Shown piece after piece: positions 1 through 34,735 of a stretch of 64,000 nt of DNA. Within the stretch, counting starts at the first letter, position 1. Every line of letters begins with the position of its first letter. Source of the stretch: Sitta carolinensis. Taxonomy: Eukaryota > Chordata > Aves > Passeriformes > Sittidae. Under the pieces are notes generated by a model that worked only from the letters and a program-made list of their open reading frames with translations, was not told the DNA's origin and ran no database searches. A program made the position numbers and the translations under genes. The stretch spans positions 1,364,001 to 1,428,000 of the forward strand of contig CM063295.1 in the NCBI GenBank assembly GCA_032173965.1, read 5' to 3'.

Positions 1-305
1 CTGCTCCTTCCACAGTTGCTGCACTGGCAAGAACAGGATCTAAGCACGAGGAGCAGCAGCTATTTTGCACATTGCACAGTTACTTTTAAAGGTCAGCAGG
101 TCGAGGAGGGAGTAAGAGGTAGCTTTTCTCCCTGACAGGCTTACCAGGTAAGCCTTGAACTTGTGTTTTTCCAAACTGGTGGCACTGCTGCAGCTCAGCC
201 CTGCAGCTCCAGTGGTTTCTGGAGTTGATGTGGGTGACAATGGTGACAAGAGCCTGGCTCGTGTGAAACCCCAGAGAATCCCCCTCTCCTGCTTTTCTCA
301 CACAG

Positions 306-3300
306 GCCATGGGCACTGAGCTCCAGTCCAAGAAGTTCCTGCTCAGTGAAGCCGAGCAGAACCTGCAGAGGACCAAGACGTGCTCCAACACCCTGGCCAG
401 CAAGTTCCAGGAGCACTGCCCCGACATCGAGCGCCAGGAGGCAGAGCTCTACAAGCTCAACCAGCGCTTCAACAACCTCAGCAAGCAGATCGACCACAGG
501 TGAGGCCCCGGGCAGGGGTATTGCTGTGGAGTTGGAACCACGCTGGAATTGGAGGAGTCACAACACTGTCCTGGGAAGGAGGAGTTGCAGAGAGGCTTCC
601 AGGGAAGTCTGAGGAGGAAGAGGGAGAGGTTGCTGGCATGTGCTGGCTGGGTAGAGCTGGGAAAACAAGGATTAAGTTGTTAAAAGGTGCCAAGAGAATA
701 ACTCTGGCTTAAATCCATGTCTTTAGGGAGCAGGGGAAGTGGGATGGGTTTAGAGGTGTCTGCAGCAGGCACAGGAGATGTGACAGGACTGAAGCTGAGC
801 TGATTTCCCCCACAGAACGCAGACCCTGCAGAAAGCAAAAAGTGCCTACTCCAACTACCGCAGCAACTACGACAAGGTGAACCAGTTCCTGTGCAACATC
901 CCCAACTACGAGCCCCAGGAGACTGACAACATCCAGCAAGTGGAGATGAAGCTGAAGAGCCAAGCGGTAATTCCCAGAGCACCCGGGCTCCACAGGGAGA
1001 GGAGAGGGAATAATACTAAAAGAAACAGATAGCTCCTGAACATCAAATAGAAAACCAGAAATATTTGTTAGATTTATTCTTCTGCTCTAAGGTCCTGCTC
1101 TGCTCCTGTGCCTTGTTACACAAAGCAGGGCTGCTCAAGGAGCTTGGAATTCTCAGGGTTGTGATTTTAATGGTAACCCCCAAAAAGGCTGAAGGATGTA
1201 TTTGGATGTTGTGTTCCCTCTGACCTCTATCTCTGTGCACCTAGGCACTGCTCAGTGACATTGCAAGCAAGGAACAGGAGGTGCAGAAGGTCTCTGCCAC
1301 AGCTCAGCAGTACCAGCAGGCAGTGAAGGTAAGAACTGAAATTCTGTCTGTGAGAGAACAGAGGAGCAGTATTTGGGTTAGAAGAGACCCTAAAGCCCAT
1401 CTCTTTCCACCCCCCTGTCATGGGCAGGGACCCCTCCCACTGTCCCAGGCTGCTCCCAGCCCCAGTGTCCAGCCTGGCCTTGGGCACTGCCAGGGATCCA
1501 GGGGCAGCCACAGCTGCTCTGGGCACCCTGTGCCAGGGCCTGCCCACCCTCCCAGGGAACAATTCCTGCCCAATATCCCAGCCAGCCCTGCCCTCTGGCA
1601 CTGGAAGCCATTCCCTGTGTGCTGTCCCTCCATCCCTTGTCCCCAGTCCCTCCCCAGCTCTCCTGGAGCCCCTTCAGGCCCTGGCAGGGGCTCTGAGCTC
1701 TCCCTGGATCCCTCTCCTCTCCAGGTGAGCACCCCCAGCTCTCCCAGCCTGGCTCCAGAGCAGAGGGTGGGGGTTTGGGGCCTTCCCAAAATACGGGTCA
1801 AGAGGTGAAGTTGTTAAAGCCAGGGCAGCTTAGGAGGAGCCTGTGTGTGAAGGGGATGCAGTAATTTCCCATTTCTCCTGGAACATCCTCCCCCAGGATT
1901 ACGAGTTGGAAGCTGAGAAGCTGCGCTCCATCCTGGACCTGGAGAGTGGCCGCAATGGCTACACGAGCAAGAAGCCCAGGCTGCAGTCCCCAGCTGCCAA
2001 AGTGAAGGAGGAGGTAAGCAAGGGGGGCCAGAGGAGAGCTAAAGCAGAGGGCAGCTCACAGGAATGCTGGGGGTTTGCAAACACCTCCGGTTACTGTGGG
2101 GACCTTGGTCCCACCGGGGACCACAGGGAATCAGGAGGAAGGGATTTTGCATCATTTTTTTGAACTGGGCTGGCCAGAAGGAGGGAGAGAAAATGCTGGA
2201 TTTAACAGTTTTGGAAGGGAAAAAGGAGGAGAAAAGCCAAAAAACTGGAGGTTTTTCCTTTCTCTAGACTTTCAGAGAGATTTCACCACCAAAGATAGAA
2301 ATACTTAATTTCTAAATGAGGCCACAAGCTACTTATTTATGCAGGATCTGTTTGCTACCTGCCTCAAACTCATCCTGCCTATAGAGGCAGTCAGAAGTGT
2401 CCACCTGGTTTTTCCTCAGCTTCCTCACCTGTACCTGGTTTTGCTTGTCTTGAGTAGAAAAATCACAGTGTGACCATGAGTGTGTCTGCCATGAGAATCC
2501 CTCTCCCTCCCCCAAAACTTGGCACTGCTGTGGGTTTTTAGAGGAGCACCCAGAGCTACCTCTTTAGGGCCTGCTGTTTCTGGCCTTCTCAAGCTCTTCC
2601 CAACATGTTTTTGCTCTGCAGGAAGCTGTCCTGGCAGCCAAATACACGGAAGTGAACGCTGTGAACAGGCAGAGGCTGCAGAACCTGGAGTTTGCCCAGA
2701 GCCTCCTGCGGCAGGTGAGTAATCACAGGAGCAAGGTGCTGCTGAAGGGACACGTGCTGGACCCCAGGAGCAAGCTGTTCCCAACTGGGAACAAGTCTAG
2801 CTGGTGCCTTGTCCCCCTGAATCATTAATCAGCAGACACTTCAATCGGACAGACCACCCTCCTGTCCCATTTCCCACTCATCCTAGGAAGCTCTGTATAA
2901 TTTTTAACTCTCTTTTTTGCCATTCTGAGGCAGAATTAGTATTCCTTGTGGCTCAAAGCTTTGTTCTGACAGCAGCAGGCATTGCAGAAAGGATTTCTCA
3001 GGCTGGGAACCTGCAGAGAAGTCTGTTTGCAAATGCTCCCTGCTCAGAGTTTGCCACAGCTCAACTCCCTCCTGTCGTTTTGTTGGAGGCACCAATATCC
3101 TGGCCTGGGTCCATAGTGTGGCCAGCAGGACCAGGGCAGTGATTGTCCCTCTGTGCTGGCACTGCTGAGGCACCTTGAGTTCTGTGTCCCTCATGAAAAG
3201 AAGGACACTGAGGGGCTGGAGTGTGTCCAGGGAAGGGAACAGAGCTGGGGAAGGGGCTGGAGCCCCAGGAGAGGCTGGGGGAGCTGGGAAAGGGGCTCAG

Positions 3301-6300
3301 CCTGGAGAGAAGGAGGCTCAGGGGGAACCTTCTGGCTCTGCACAACTCCCTGACAGGAGGTGGAAGCCAGGGTTGGGCTCTGCTCCCAGGGAACAGGGAC
3401 AGGACAAGGGGAAACGGCCTCAAGCCGTGCCAGAGGAGGGTCAGGTTAAACATCAGGAGAAATTTCTTCACTGAAAGGGTGGTCAGGCATTGGCAGGGGC
3501 CTCCCAGGGAGGTGGCAGATGTGTTCCCACCATTCCTGGAGGTGTCCAAGGAACAGCTGGATGTGGCACTCCATGCTCTGGGTTGGCTGACAAGGTAGGG
3601 TTCAGTCACAGGCTGGACTCAATGATCTTGGAGGTTTTTTCCAATCTAAATGATTCTGTGATGATAAGCACCAAAAGTGTGATTAACTGGATTTTTTTTG
3701 ACTAATTGTTTTTGATCCTTTTGCCAACAACAGCAGCCAGAGATTCAGGTGACACAAGACTTTGCCCAGACCAAAAAGTCTGTAAGGCCTGTGGAAGAAG
3801 TCTGGAAGTTGAAGAAAGAGCTTGAGGATGAGACTCAGCGTCGGCAACAGCTCGAGGCAGAGATTGAAGCCATTCAGAACAACATTGTCCACCTGCAAAA
3901 CCAGAAGCCCCAAGAAACTGTGGTGAAGAAAGAACTGGTGAAGAAGGTGCCTGACCCCCAGCTGGAGGAGAGCTTCCACAGACTGCAGCAGAACCTGGCA
4001 GAGGAGCAGCGCAAGAACCAGGCACTCCAGGATGAGCTGGAGGCTCTTAAAATCCGTCTGCGTGTCCTGGAGCACGAGAAGAGGGAAGGAGGGCAGGAGT
4101 ACATAGTGAAAGAGGTGCTGAGGATTGAACAAGATAAGGCTCAAGCTGATGAAATCCTGAAGCTCAAAGAGGAACTGGAAGAGCTCAGGAGACAGGAAGG
4201 GACCAGGGAGAGTGAAGTCATCCTCTTACGCCAACAAATTGCTGTGCTGTCCAGTGAGAAGAACAAAGAGCAGGAGAAGGTCACGGAGAAGGAGGTGCTG
4301 AAGCTGCAGAACGATCCCCAGCTGGAGATGGAATTCCGGATGTTGCAGGAGACCAAGGAGAGGGAGAGTGCCCTTCGGCAGAAGCACGAGGAAGAGCTCA
4401 GCTTCCTCCAGGACAAACTCAAGCGCCTGGAGAAGGAGCGGGCAATCGCCGAGGGCAAAATCACCGTCAAGGAGGTGCTGAAGGTGGAGAAAGATTTGGT
4501 CATTGAGAGGGAGGTGAACGAGCTCCGGCGCCAGTATGAAGATGAGAAGTCCAAGGGCCGCTCCAACGAGCGGGAAAAGGCTGAGCTGCTCAGGAAGATC
4601 CAGCTGCTGGAGGAGGAGAACTCCAAGGTGGTTGTTCAGGAGAAAGTGCGTGAGATTGTGCGCCCAGACCCCAAGGCTGAGAATGAAGTTGCCAACCTTC
4701 GCTTGGAGCTGGTTGAGCAGGAGAGGAGGTACCGCGGTGGGGACGAACAGCTGAAGAGCTGCCAGAATGAGCTGGCTGCTCTGAAGAACAGAGGGCCCCT
4801 GGTAGAAGTCAAAGAAGTCATTAAGGAGGTCATTAAGTACAAGAACGATCCAGAAACTGAAAAGGAGCTACAGCGACTCCGGGAGGAAATCATAGAGAGG
4901 ACCGGAGCTATTGAAAGAGCTGACCTGGAGATCTACCAGCTGAAACAAGAGATACAAGCTTTGAAAGACACCAAACCTCAAGTGCAAATGAAGGAAGTTG
5001 TTCAAGAAATCCTCCAGTTTCGGGAAGACCCCAAGACTAGAGAGGAGGTAGAGTCGCTGCGAGTGCAGCTGGCAGATGAACAGATGAAGCACATCGACCT
5101 GGAGAGGGAGAGGCTTCTCCAAGAAGAAAAAGTGAGACTGAAGGAGGAAGAACTTTCCCAGGTGAAGGAAAAAGTGGTCCAGCAGGAAGTAGTGAAGTAT
5201 GAGCAGGATCCTGCCTTGAAAGCTGAGGTGAACTCCTTCTCACAGAGCATTGAGTGCGAGCTGAAGCAGATCGACGGCCTGCGCGAGGAGCTGCGCAAGC
5301 TGCAGAGGAGGCGCTCCGAGCTGGAGCGGCAGCTCGAGGAGCTGGAGAAGGAGAGACAGGCCCGCAGGGAGGCCGAGCTGGAGGTGCAGAGGCTCAGGAT
5401 CCGCCTGAATGAGCTGGAAGAACAGGAAAGAGAAACGACAGAACGAGTGACTGTGAAACAGAAAGTGATCCTTCAGCAAGATCCCCAGCAGGAGAAGGAG
5501 CACTCCCTCCTCAAGCTGGAGTTAGAAGAAGAGAAGCACCGCAGACAAGTGCTGCAAACTGAACTAGAAGCCCTGAGAAAGAAGCTCCTTTCTTTGGAGA
5601 AGATGGAGGTCAAGGAGAAAGTGGTCTTTTCAGAGAGTGTCCAAGTGGACAAAGGAGACACGGAGTATGAGATTCAAAAGCTGAAGAGCAACCTGGAGGA
5701 AGAAAGTAGGCGCAAGAGGGAGCTGGATGCAGATATCAACCGCCTGGAAACCAGGCTGTCCGAGGTGGAATTCAACAACTCCAAGTCATCAAAGGAGCTA
5801 GACTTGTTAAGGGAGGAAAACCACAAGCTCCACCTCGAGAAACAGAACCTGCTGATGGAAACAAGGAGACTGCAGTCAGAGATTGAACTCACTGCAACAG
5901 AAGCTCAGGATTTGAGAAACATGACCCACGTGGACAGTGGAATAAACCTGGACTCCAGGTTCCAAGCTTTGGAAAGAGAGTTAGAGGATCTGAAGCAGTT
6001 ATCCAGAGAAAAAGATGCGGAGATTGAGCAACTCCAGAATCGCCTGAAAACAGTGGCTATCAAGAGGGAGCAAAGAGAGAACCACCTGAGGCGCTCCATC
6101 GTGGTCATTGACCCCGACACAGGAAAAGAGATGTCTCCAGAGGAAGCTCACGTGTTTGGCCTCATTGAATGGAGCCTGTTTGTCAAACTGAAGAGCCAGG
6201 AATGTGACTGGGAGGAGATCTCAATAAAGGGTCCCAACGGGGAATCCTCTGTGATCCTGGACAGGAAGTCTGGCAGGGAGTTCTCCATCGAGGATGCCCT

Positions 6301-6418
6301 GAAGAGCGGGAGGCTCACCACGGCCCAGTACGACAGTTACCTCAATAAGGAGATGTCTATCCAGGAGCTGGCAGTTTTGGTGTCCGGAAGCAACTACACA
6401 GCGCTCACTCCACTTTAG
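306..6418 (+). CDS. PPL: Periplakin, C-terminal two-thirds (5' part outside window)
   Basis: Cytolinker of the plakin family; it connects intermediate filaments to desmosomes and to the cornified envelope of epithelia. Six exons are visible: 306-499, 816-966, 1245-1328, 1897-2013, 2622-2714 and the giant last exon 3734-6418 (TAG at 6416-6418). All have AG/GT borders and compatible phases, giving 1,107 residues. The first five exons encode the end of the plakin domain and the start of the rod (MGTELQSKK, EQNLQRTKT, LLRQ). The last exon encodes a charged heptad coiled-coil rod, then a C-terminal linker module (IVVIDPDTGKEMSPEEAHVFG ... EFSIEDALKSGRL). No plectin-repeat domain follows, which separates periplakin from envoplakin and desmoplakin. 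Human PPL is about 1,756 aa, so roughly 650 N-terminal residues lie upstream of the window. The tail-to-tail neighbour UBN1 is the same as in human. The protein ends in an SGSNYTALTPL-type tail. No internal stop or frameshift was seen. Confidence 0.95.
1370..1800 (-). mobile_element. CR1 LINE 3' fragment in PPL intron
   Basis: Complement of the CR1 3' terminus at 1370-1440 (ttagaagagaccctaaagcc, catgggcaggga), followed by the CR1 body typical of this window (gggcactgccagggatcc, cctgcccaatatccc). Antisense to PPL, between exons 1245-1328 and 1897-2013. Confidence 0.85.
3185..3668 (+). mobile_element. CR1 LINE 3' fragment in the last PPL intron
   Basis: Sense-oriented CR1: 'gaggggctggagtgtgtcc' body, 'aacatcaggagaaatttctt', and the 3' end 'ctcaatgatcttggaggtt ... 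gattctgtgatgat'. It ends about 65 bases before the acceptor of the giant PPL exon. Confidence 0.9.
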
Positions 6419-7265
6419 AAACTTTACTTCAAGAGCAGCCAGTCAGAGCTGCAGCACCTTGCAGACATCCAGATCACTGCAAAGCCTCGTCCTCCTTCGC
6501 CTCTTCCAAACTGCTACAGCCTCTGCCCCGGCCATGCTCTGCAGCCACACCGCTTGCTGTCACACACTGCAGAAAACACCACCAGGAGTGGAAAACATCT
6601 GCCAAACCTCCTCCCCCTCTTCCTCCCTGCCTACCAGAAAACAAGAGAAAGCCTTAGGACAGTGAAGTGCCTCAAGTCCAAAAACTCAGTAGAACCTGCA
6701 GTTTCCTCAACTCCTACTCACATAGTCGTGTATGAAGCCATGTCAGGAGAGAGACTGAAGGTCCAGGTGACTCCGAGGTGACCGGCAGGAGCTGGTTACA
6801 TCAGCTGCATGTTGATAAGCCAGACAGTCCCACCGTGGACAACTGACTCAATGATGGGCTCGTCCTCTGAGAAAACCAGCTCTGTGGAAGCCAAGGTCAC
6901 CACATCAAGACCCACCACCACCATTTGTTCACCTCTGTGCCTGTGCCGCTGGGGAAGAGTGAAAGTGTACTTTGATGGCACCAGCCAGTGACCCGGGAGG
7001 AGCATTCACACCCCAGAAGTCAAGCAAAAGGATGTGAAGAGATGGCAGAACCACCAGACACAAGGGGTTGCACATAGCATGCAAGGGAACCCAGTGCAGA
7101 AGGCCTCCCACAGACAGCTCCTTCCCTCATGGTTGAAAGCTGTTAGTGCTGGTGTTTTCCTGGATGGAGTTACATGCAGCTACATGTTTCATTTACTTGT
7201 GTAAGGGAATGGGGAATAGAGGGGAATTCTATTTATAGTACAAAATAAAAAATGCAGTGGTTCCA
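6419..7265 (+). other. PPL: PPL 3' UTR with poly(A) signal
   Basis: Sequence from the PPL stop to a canonical AATAAA at 7244-7249. Several short open frames here are not conserved-looking and are read as untranslated sequence. The cleavage site is expected about 10-30 bases after the signal. Confidence 0.75.
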
Positions 7266-7930
7266 ATCAGAAGGTGTTTGGTCTTTATTAATTAAGGCAG
7301 CCTCCTGATCTTTGGCTATACAAGAAGTTGCCATTTAGGAGTCAGAATTAAAACACTAAGATTATTCATCTTAACTGCTGGCTCTTTTCCAAGGGGAAAT
7401 TGCTGCAGCAGCATTGGAACAGGCAGTAATTAGCAGCATTAGATGGGAGTGAAGTGCATCAAGAATGGGACTGACTGCAGGTGCAGGAAGACAGCGGGTT
7501 ACACTGGGATGGTACCAGAGCTCATTCACTTCCTTTTTCCAAAATTTCAGCTAATACCCAAACCTCAGGGAGCTCTGACGTCCACAAAAGCAGTCATAAG
7601 CAGTCATTCCCTGCTTATCCCTCCTGGCTCTGGGGATTAACACCGCTATTCTACCTTTGTGGACAAAGGGATCAGGGAGGATCACACTGGTGTGCCGGGG
7701 TCTGAGCCCCACGTCCTTCCCAGAAACAGCAGGAGCCCAGGGAATGAGAAGAAACATTCCTTCCCCTCAACAGCTGTAACAGCTGCTGTTCACTCACCAC
7801 GCAGGAGACTTTAAAACAGTCAATAATTCATTACTCACTCGAGACACAGATGAGCATCCAAGCTGCAACAGAAATCCTTGGAAACAAAGTCAGGGAACTA
7901 GAGGTAAGGAGATGGAGGGAAAAAAGCATT
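7266..7930. other. PPL-UBN1 tail-to-tail spacer
   Basis: About 0.7 kb between the PPL poly(A) signal and the nearer UBN1 poly(A) candidate. No gene, RNA gene or repeat recognised. A minus-strand AATAAA at 7284-7289 is a possible distal UBN1 signal; if used, the two transcripts would end nearly back to back. Confidence 0.6.
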
Positions 7931-7934
7931 TTGG

Positions 7935-10294
7935 AAAGTTTGAAACAATTTATTGAGTTGTTCTGTACAAGATTAACAGTTTTCATACCACCCCCACCAT
8001 CTTCAGCAAGACAGTGCCAACACACATAAAAAAAATAGAATAGTAAACTGCAGCTCTTACACCCAAAAGGAACTGTCATCCCCAGGTAAGTGCCATGGGA
8101 GCCTACCCCTCCCCATTCCATCCTGGAAGCGCTGCAAGTTGCCTCACCAAGGCAGAGGTGCCAGCCTGGCTCCCCATCAGCTGCTCTGCGTGGGCCTGCC
8201 TTGCTGCCACTCTGCTCCACACCACTCACTCACTCATTATAGCATGTAAAGAAAAAATATCCCACAGAATTTCCATCGCATAAACATTTCCCTGAGGCAA
8301 GAGGCTTCGCTAAATTCCTAGAAGGAGGGCGTTCTGCTCCGGCCGCGCTCACGGGGGCTTCCCAGCAGAAGCGTTCAAGTGAAAGCAAAGAGAGGGAGGA
8401 GAACCAGTACCTCGAGTCACTCGCTGAGAGCCCCTGTCCTGCCACGTGTCCCAAGCTTTCAGCTCCCAGGGGAAGGTGAAGGTGCCAAGCACCCCTCAGG
8501 ATGAGGCCTTCAACAGGAACCATGCGACATCCACTGCTCAGTGTCCACCCAGAAATGCTGTGCTTCGTTTTACCCACACGAGTTCTGTCTTTGGCTCTTT
8601 TGCTACAACCTAGGTATTTTCTGTAAACAGGCTTGAAATCTGCACTGTGTCCATTCATTTGAAATACAATTAACTCATTGATCTTGGGCAGCAATGTATC
8701 AGCTCAAATTGAAAACAGTCTTTCTCAGATACTAACAGAAACCAGAGGAAACTAAAGCAGACATTTGCCGGTATCCTGGGGTCAGCATCCTTCCCCAAAG
8801 CTCAAGGAGGAAGTTACAAACTTTTCCTTGGAATACCAGGAAATTCTACGTGGATCAGCACTACCAGTGCACAACTGGGACGTGGCTGTGGGGGCCTGAG
8901 AGAAGACAGACAGGGCAGAGCAGGAAACCAAACCTCAGAAAGCTCAGGTGGAGCCTCAACCTGCCCTTAGCCTGAAAGGGGGTGCACAGGGGGAGTATTT
9001 AGGTCCAGAAGTTAAAAAAATGAACAAGAAAAGACACCCCCCCCAGTTGTAGATGGTCCCTGTTCCTGCAGCTGTGCTGAGCACAGGATCCTGGTGCAGG
9101 TACCATTGAGGAGAGCAGTGTTCTTCTCTGGAATTCATTTGACAGGTCGTGACTGTGGTTCATCTCGCTCGTTCCCTCTGCCCACCAAATTGATCCTAAC
9201 TCACAACCCTAGGAAAGAATGGCTTTAGGGGAGGGCCTGGAACCCGCCTGCACATACTGGGATGAGAACTGGTGCTCCTGCTGGATTTGGGACTGTGCTC
9301 AGTCACCAGGTCACCACTGAAGTCCAGACAGTGCAGCTTTTTTTTTTTTTTTTTTTTGATGTGCAACCATAAAAAGCTCTATTAAATAAACCAGAATACA
9401 TTTTAAATACAGAATGATTAAAAAAGGGTTGAGGAGCACACAAAATAGGGCTGAAATGTGTCATTAGTCCATTCTTGCTCCACCATAAAAGGCACTGGAA
9501 TTATGTCTTCCGATCCATGTGACATGCTAAGAAGTGTTCCATTCAATCCAATGCATTCGATGGCAATGAGGATAAAACTGAGCAGGAAAAAGCATCCCTT
9601 TGGAGGGGAAAAAATCCAAAAACTCAAAAGAAGTAGAATCCTAAAAGTCAATGACTGCATCTAAAAATGTTTTTAGTCTCTAAAGAGTCTTCCTTCTCCT
9701 CCAGAGGGGAATATCAGGTGGTTCCTCAGATTCACCACTTAGGAAATGTTAAATCCTCCAAGTAAGTGTAGCACAATTTTATAGTACAATTGGAAAGTTA
9801 CTCAAATGTCTTCAAGAAAGCACTGGCAGTGCTAGAATTATCCAAGTAAATCCAAAGCAGAAGAAAGAAGCACCTTTCACACCCTCCACAGGGAGACCAA
9901 GGAGGTAACTGGACTTGGAGGTACTTGGCAGCTACAGACACAGGTGGGTGGGAACCCACTGCAGCACCACCAGAGCCTCCCTGCGAGTTCCAGCTCCTGC
10001 CAGTGCCAGGGAATGCAGGAAGGGCAGCAGCAATAAAACAGTGCTATGAAAGGCTCCTCTCATCAGGGCATGGCTCAAGGTGGCCCCATGTGAGGGGCTC
10101 AGCTCTGAAAGCCTCTGAGCAGACGCCCCAATGAGTTCCTTGTTGCAGTTCAGTCTCTCCAGTTGTCATAAAAAAAAAAAAAATAGAAAAAAAAAAAAAA
10201 AAAGAAATCAAAAGATACAGCTGGTATCCAAAGTCCATGACCTGCTCCTCTGGGTTTTATCCTATGGGTGCTGGAGCTCCCCTCCTTGCAGGCG
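7935..10294 (-). other. UBN1: UBN1 3' UTR (inferred extent)
   Basis: About 2.35 kb from the UBN1 stop to a minus-strand AATAAA at 7949-7954. It holds a plus-strand T20 run (9338-9357) and an A-rich run (about 10169-10209), so the mRNA carries A20 and U-rich tracts. No coding sequence recognised. A second AATAAA at 7284-7289 could extend the transcript. Confidence 0.55.
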
Positions 10295-33287
<22,993 letters not shown>

Positions 33288-33463
33288 GGCTATGGCCAAG
33301 TCTTACCAGGCCTCATGGCATCGTCCCCATGGCATTAGGAAAGGTCTGCCGGGCTCCGCTGATGGATTTCACCAAGGATAACTGAGGATGCTGGCAGCAG
33401 AACAAGTGCCTTGCTTTGGGAGTTTTCTCAGGAAGTGACCAGGGGCCGTGCTGCGAGCGCTTG
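33288..33463 (-). other. UBN1: UBN1 5' UTR part of the first coding exon
   Basis: Upstream of the ATG on the minus strand there is a strong acceptor: a pyrimidine-rich tract over about 33467-33500 followed by AG at 33464-33465. The first coding exon therefore probably starts at 33463. A non-coding exon 1 would lie in the CpG island; two GTGAGTGAG-type donors on the minus strand near 34335-34360 are candidates for its end. The splice choice is inferred, not proven. Confidence 0.6.
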
Positions 33464-33684
33464 CTGCAATCATTAGAGAGAAGAAAGAAAGAAGTCAATC
33501 CTTGTACCAGTCTTCTCTCCAGCACTGGAAGTTCCCCGCTATCATTCCAGTCCATTGCAAGTCTCTCTCCTCATACAACGCCGCTCCATTTGTAGAGGCT
33601 GAAGGAAATCCAGCTACTACGGAAACAAAACAAGCCCGCCAGACTCGCTTTGACGCGGCCCAGGAGCCCTGGGCACAAACACCG

Positions 33685-34147
33685 CGCTGGGACTGCACCT
33701 CCCGGGCTGGGGCAGCACCTCCCGGGCTGGGACTGCACCTCCTGGGCTGGGACTGCACCTCCTGGACTGGGACTGCACCTCCTGGGCTGGGACTGCACCT
33801 CCTGGACTGGGACTGCACCTCCTGGGCTGGGACTGCACCTCCCGGGCTGGGGCAGCACCTCCTGGACGGGGACTGCACCTCCTGGGCTGGGACTGCACCT
33901 CCTGGACTGGGACTGCACCTCCCGGGCTGGGACTGCACCTCCTGGGCTGGGACTGCACCTCCTGGACTGGGACTGCACCTCCTGGACTGGGACTGCACCT
34001 CCCGGGCCGAGACTGCACCTCCTGGACTGGGACTGCACCTCCTGGACTGGGACTGCACCTCCTGGACTGGGACTGCACCTCCTGGGCCGGGACTGCACCT
34101 CCTGGACTGGGACTGCACCTCCTGGCCGGGACTGCACCTCCCGGGCG
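33685..34147. repeat. 20-bp GC-rich minisatellite, about 23 units
   Basis: Tandem array of a 20-bp unit close to 'cctgggctgggactgcacct', with a recurrent g/a variant (cctggactgg) and rarer cccgggc and ccgag variants. Sixty bases equal three units and twenty codons, so long stop-free frames appear on both strands; these are artefacts of the period. It lies between the UBN1 CpG island and its first coding exon, so probably in UBN1 intron 1. Confidence 0.95.
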
Positions 34148-34149
34148 GG

Positions 34150-34735
34150 GCTGCGCTCCGGCAGCCTGATCTCCCGCCGCACGGAGCCCGGACACCGCTG
34201 TCCCTGGGACAGCGGCCTCGGCGGGGGCTGAGCGGGGCCCGGGGTGGCAGCGCCGCCGGAGGGAGCGCGGCGCGCGGGGCCGAGGGGAGGCGCGGGTCCC
34301 GGTGCCGGGGCTGTGCCGGGCCGTGCCCTCACTCACCGCCCGCCCTCACTCACTCACCGCCCGCGGGTCGCAGCCGCCGCCGCCGCCGCCGCTCCGGGCC
34401 CGCTCCGGGCCCGCGCCCGCGTCACGTGGGCGGTACTGCCCTCGCGCCGGGCCGCGCGAGCCGCAGCCAATCAGCAACGGCTCCGACGGCCACGCCTCGC
34501 ACCGCGACCAATCAGCGACAGGCGCCGCGGCCACACCTCGCGCGGACGGCTGCCCTTCGGCACGTGATCGCGGCGGGCCAATCGCCGCCGCCGGCACCGC
34601 CCCGTCCCGGCGGCCCCCGCGCGGTGGCGGGAGGGGCGGCAAGATGGCGGCGGCGCCTGAGGGGGCGGCGGCGGCAGATCGGCGGCGGGGAGCTCCGGAG
34701 AGACTGCCCGCGTCCGCTTCACTCACCGAGCAGCG
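34150..34735. promoter_or_regulatory. UBN1: UBN1 CpG-island promoter
   Basis: Very CpG-rich block upstream of UBN1. It contains three CCAAT boxes (34467-34471, 34508-34512, 34578-34582, the first two in CCAATCAG context) and two CACGTG E-boxes (within TCACGTG at 34422-34428; 34561-34566). No TATA box seen. Start sites are not resolvable by eye. A plus-strand ATG at 34644 in good Kozak context suggests divergent transcription. Confidence 0.8.

Noticed and set aside
1..305. A further PPL exon after a ccacag at the very start of the window
   Set aside because: The following frame gives no plakin-like sequence and no matching donor; taken as intron.
1281..1808. 175-aa ORF extending PPL exon 1245-1328
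   Set aside because: The real exon ends at a GT donor at 1329; the rest is antisense CR1 in the intron.
306..6418. Envoplakin or desmoplakin as identity of the plakin gene
   Set aside because: No plectin-repeat domain after the linker, and UBN1 is the tail-to-tail neighbour as for PPL.
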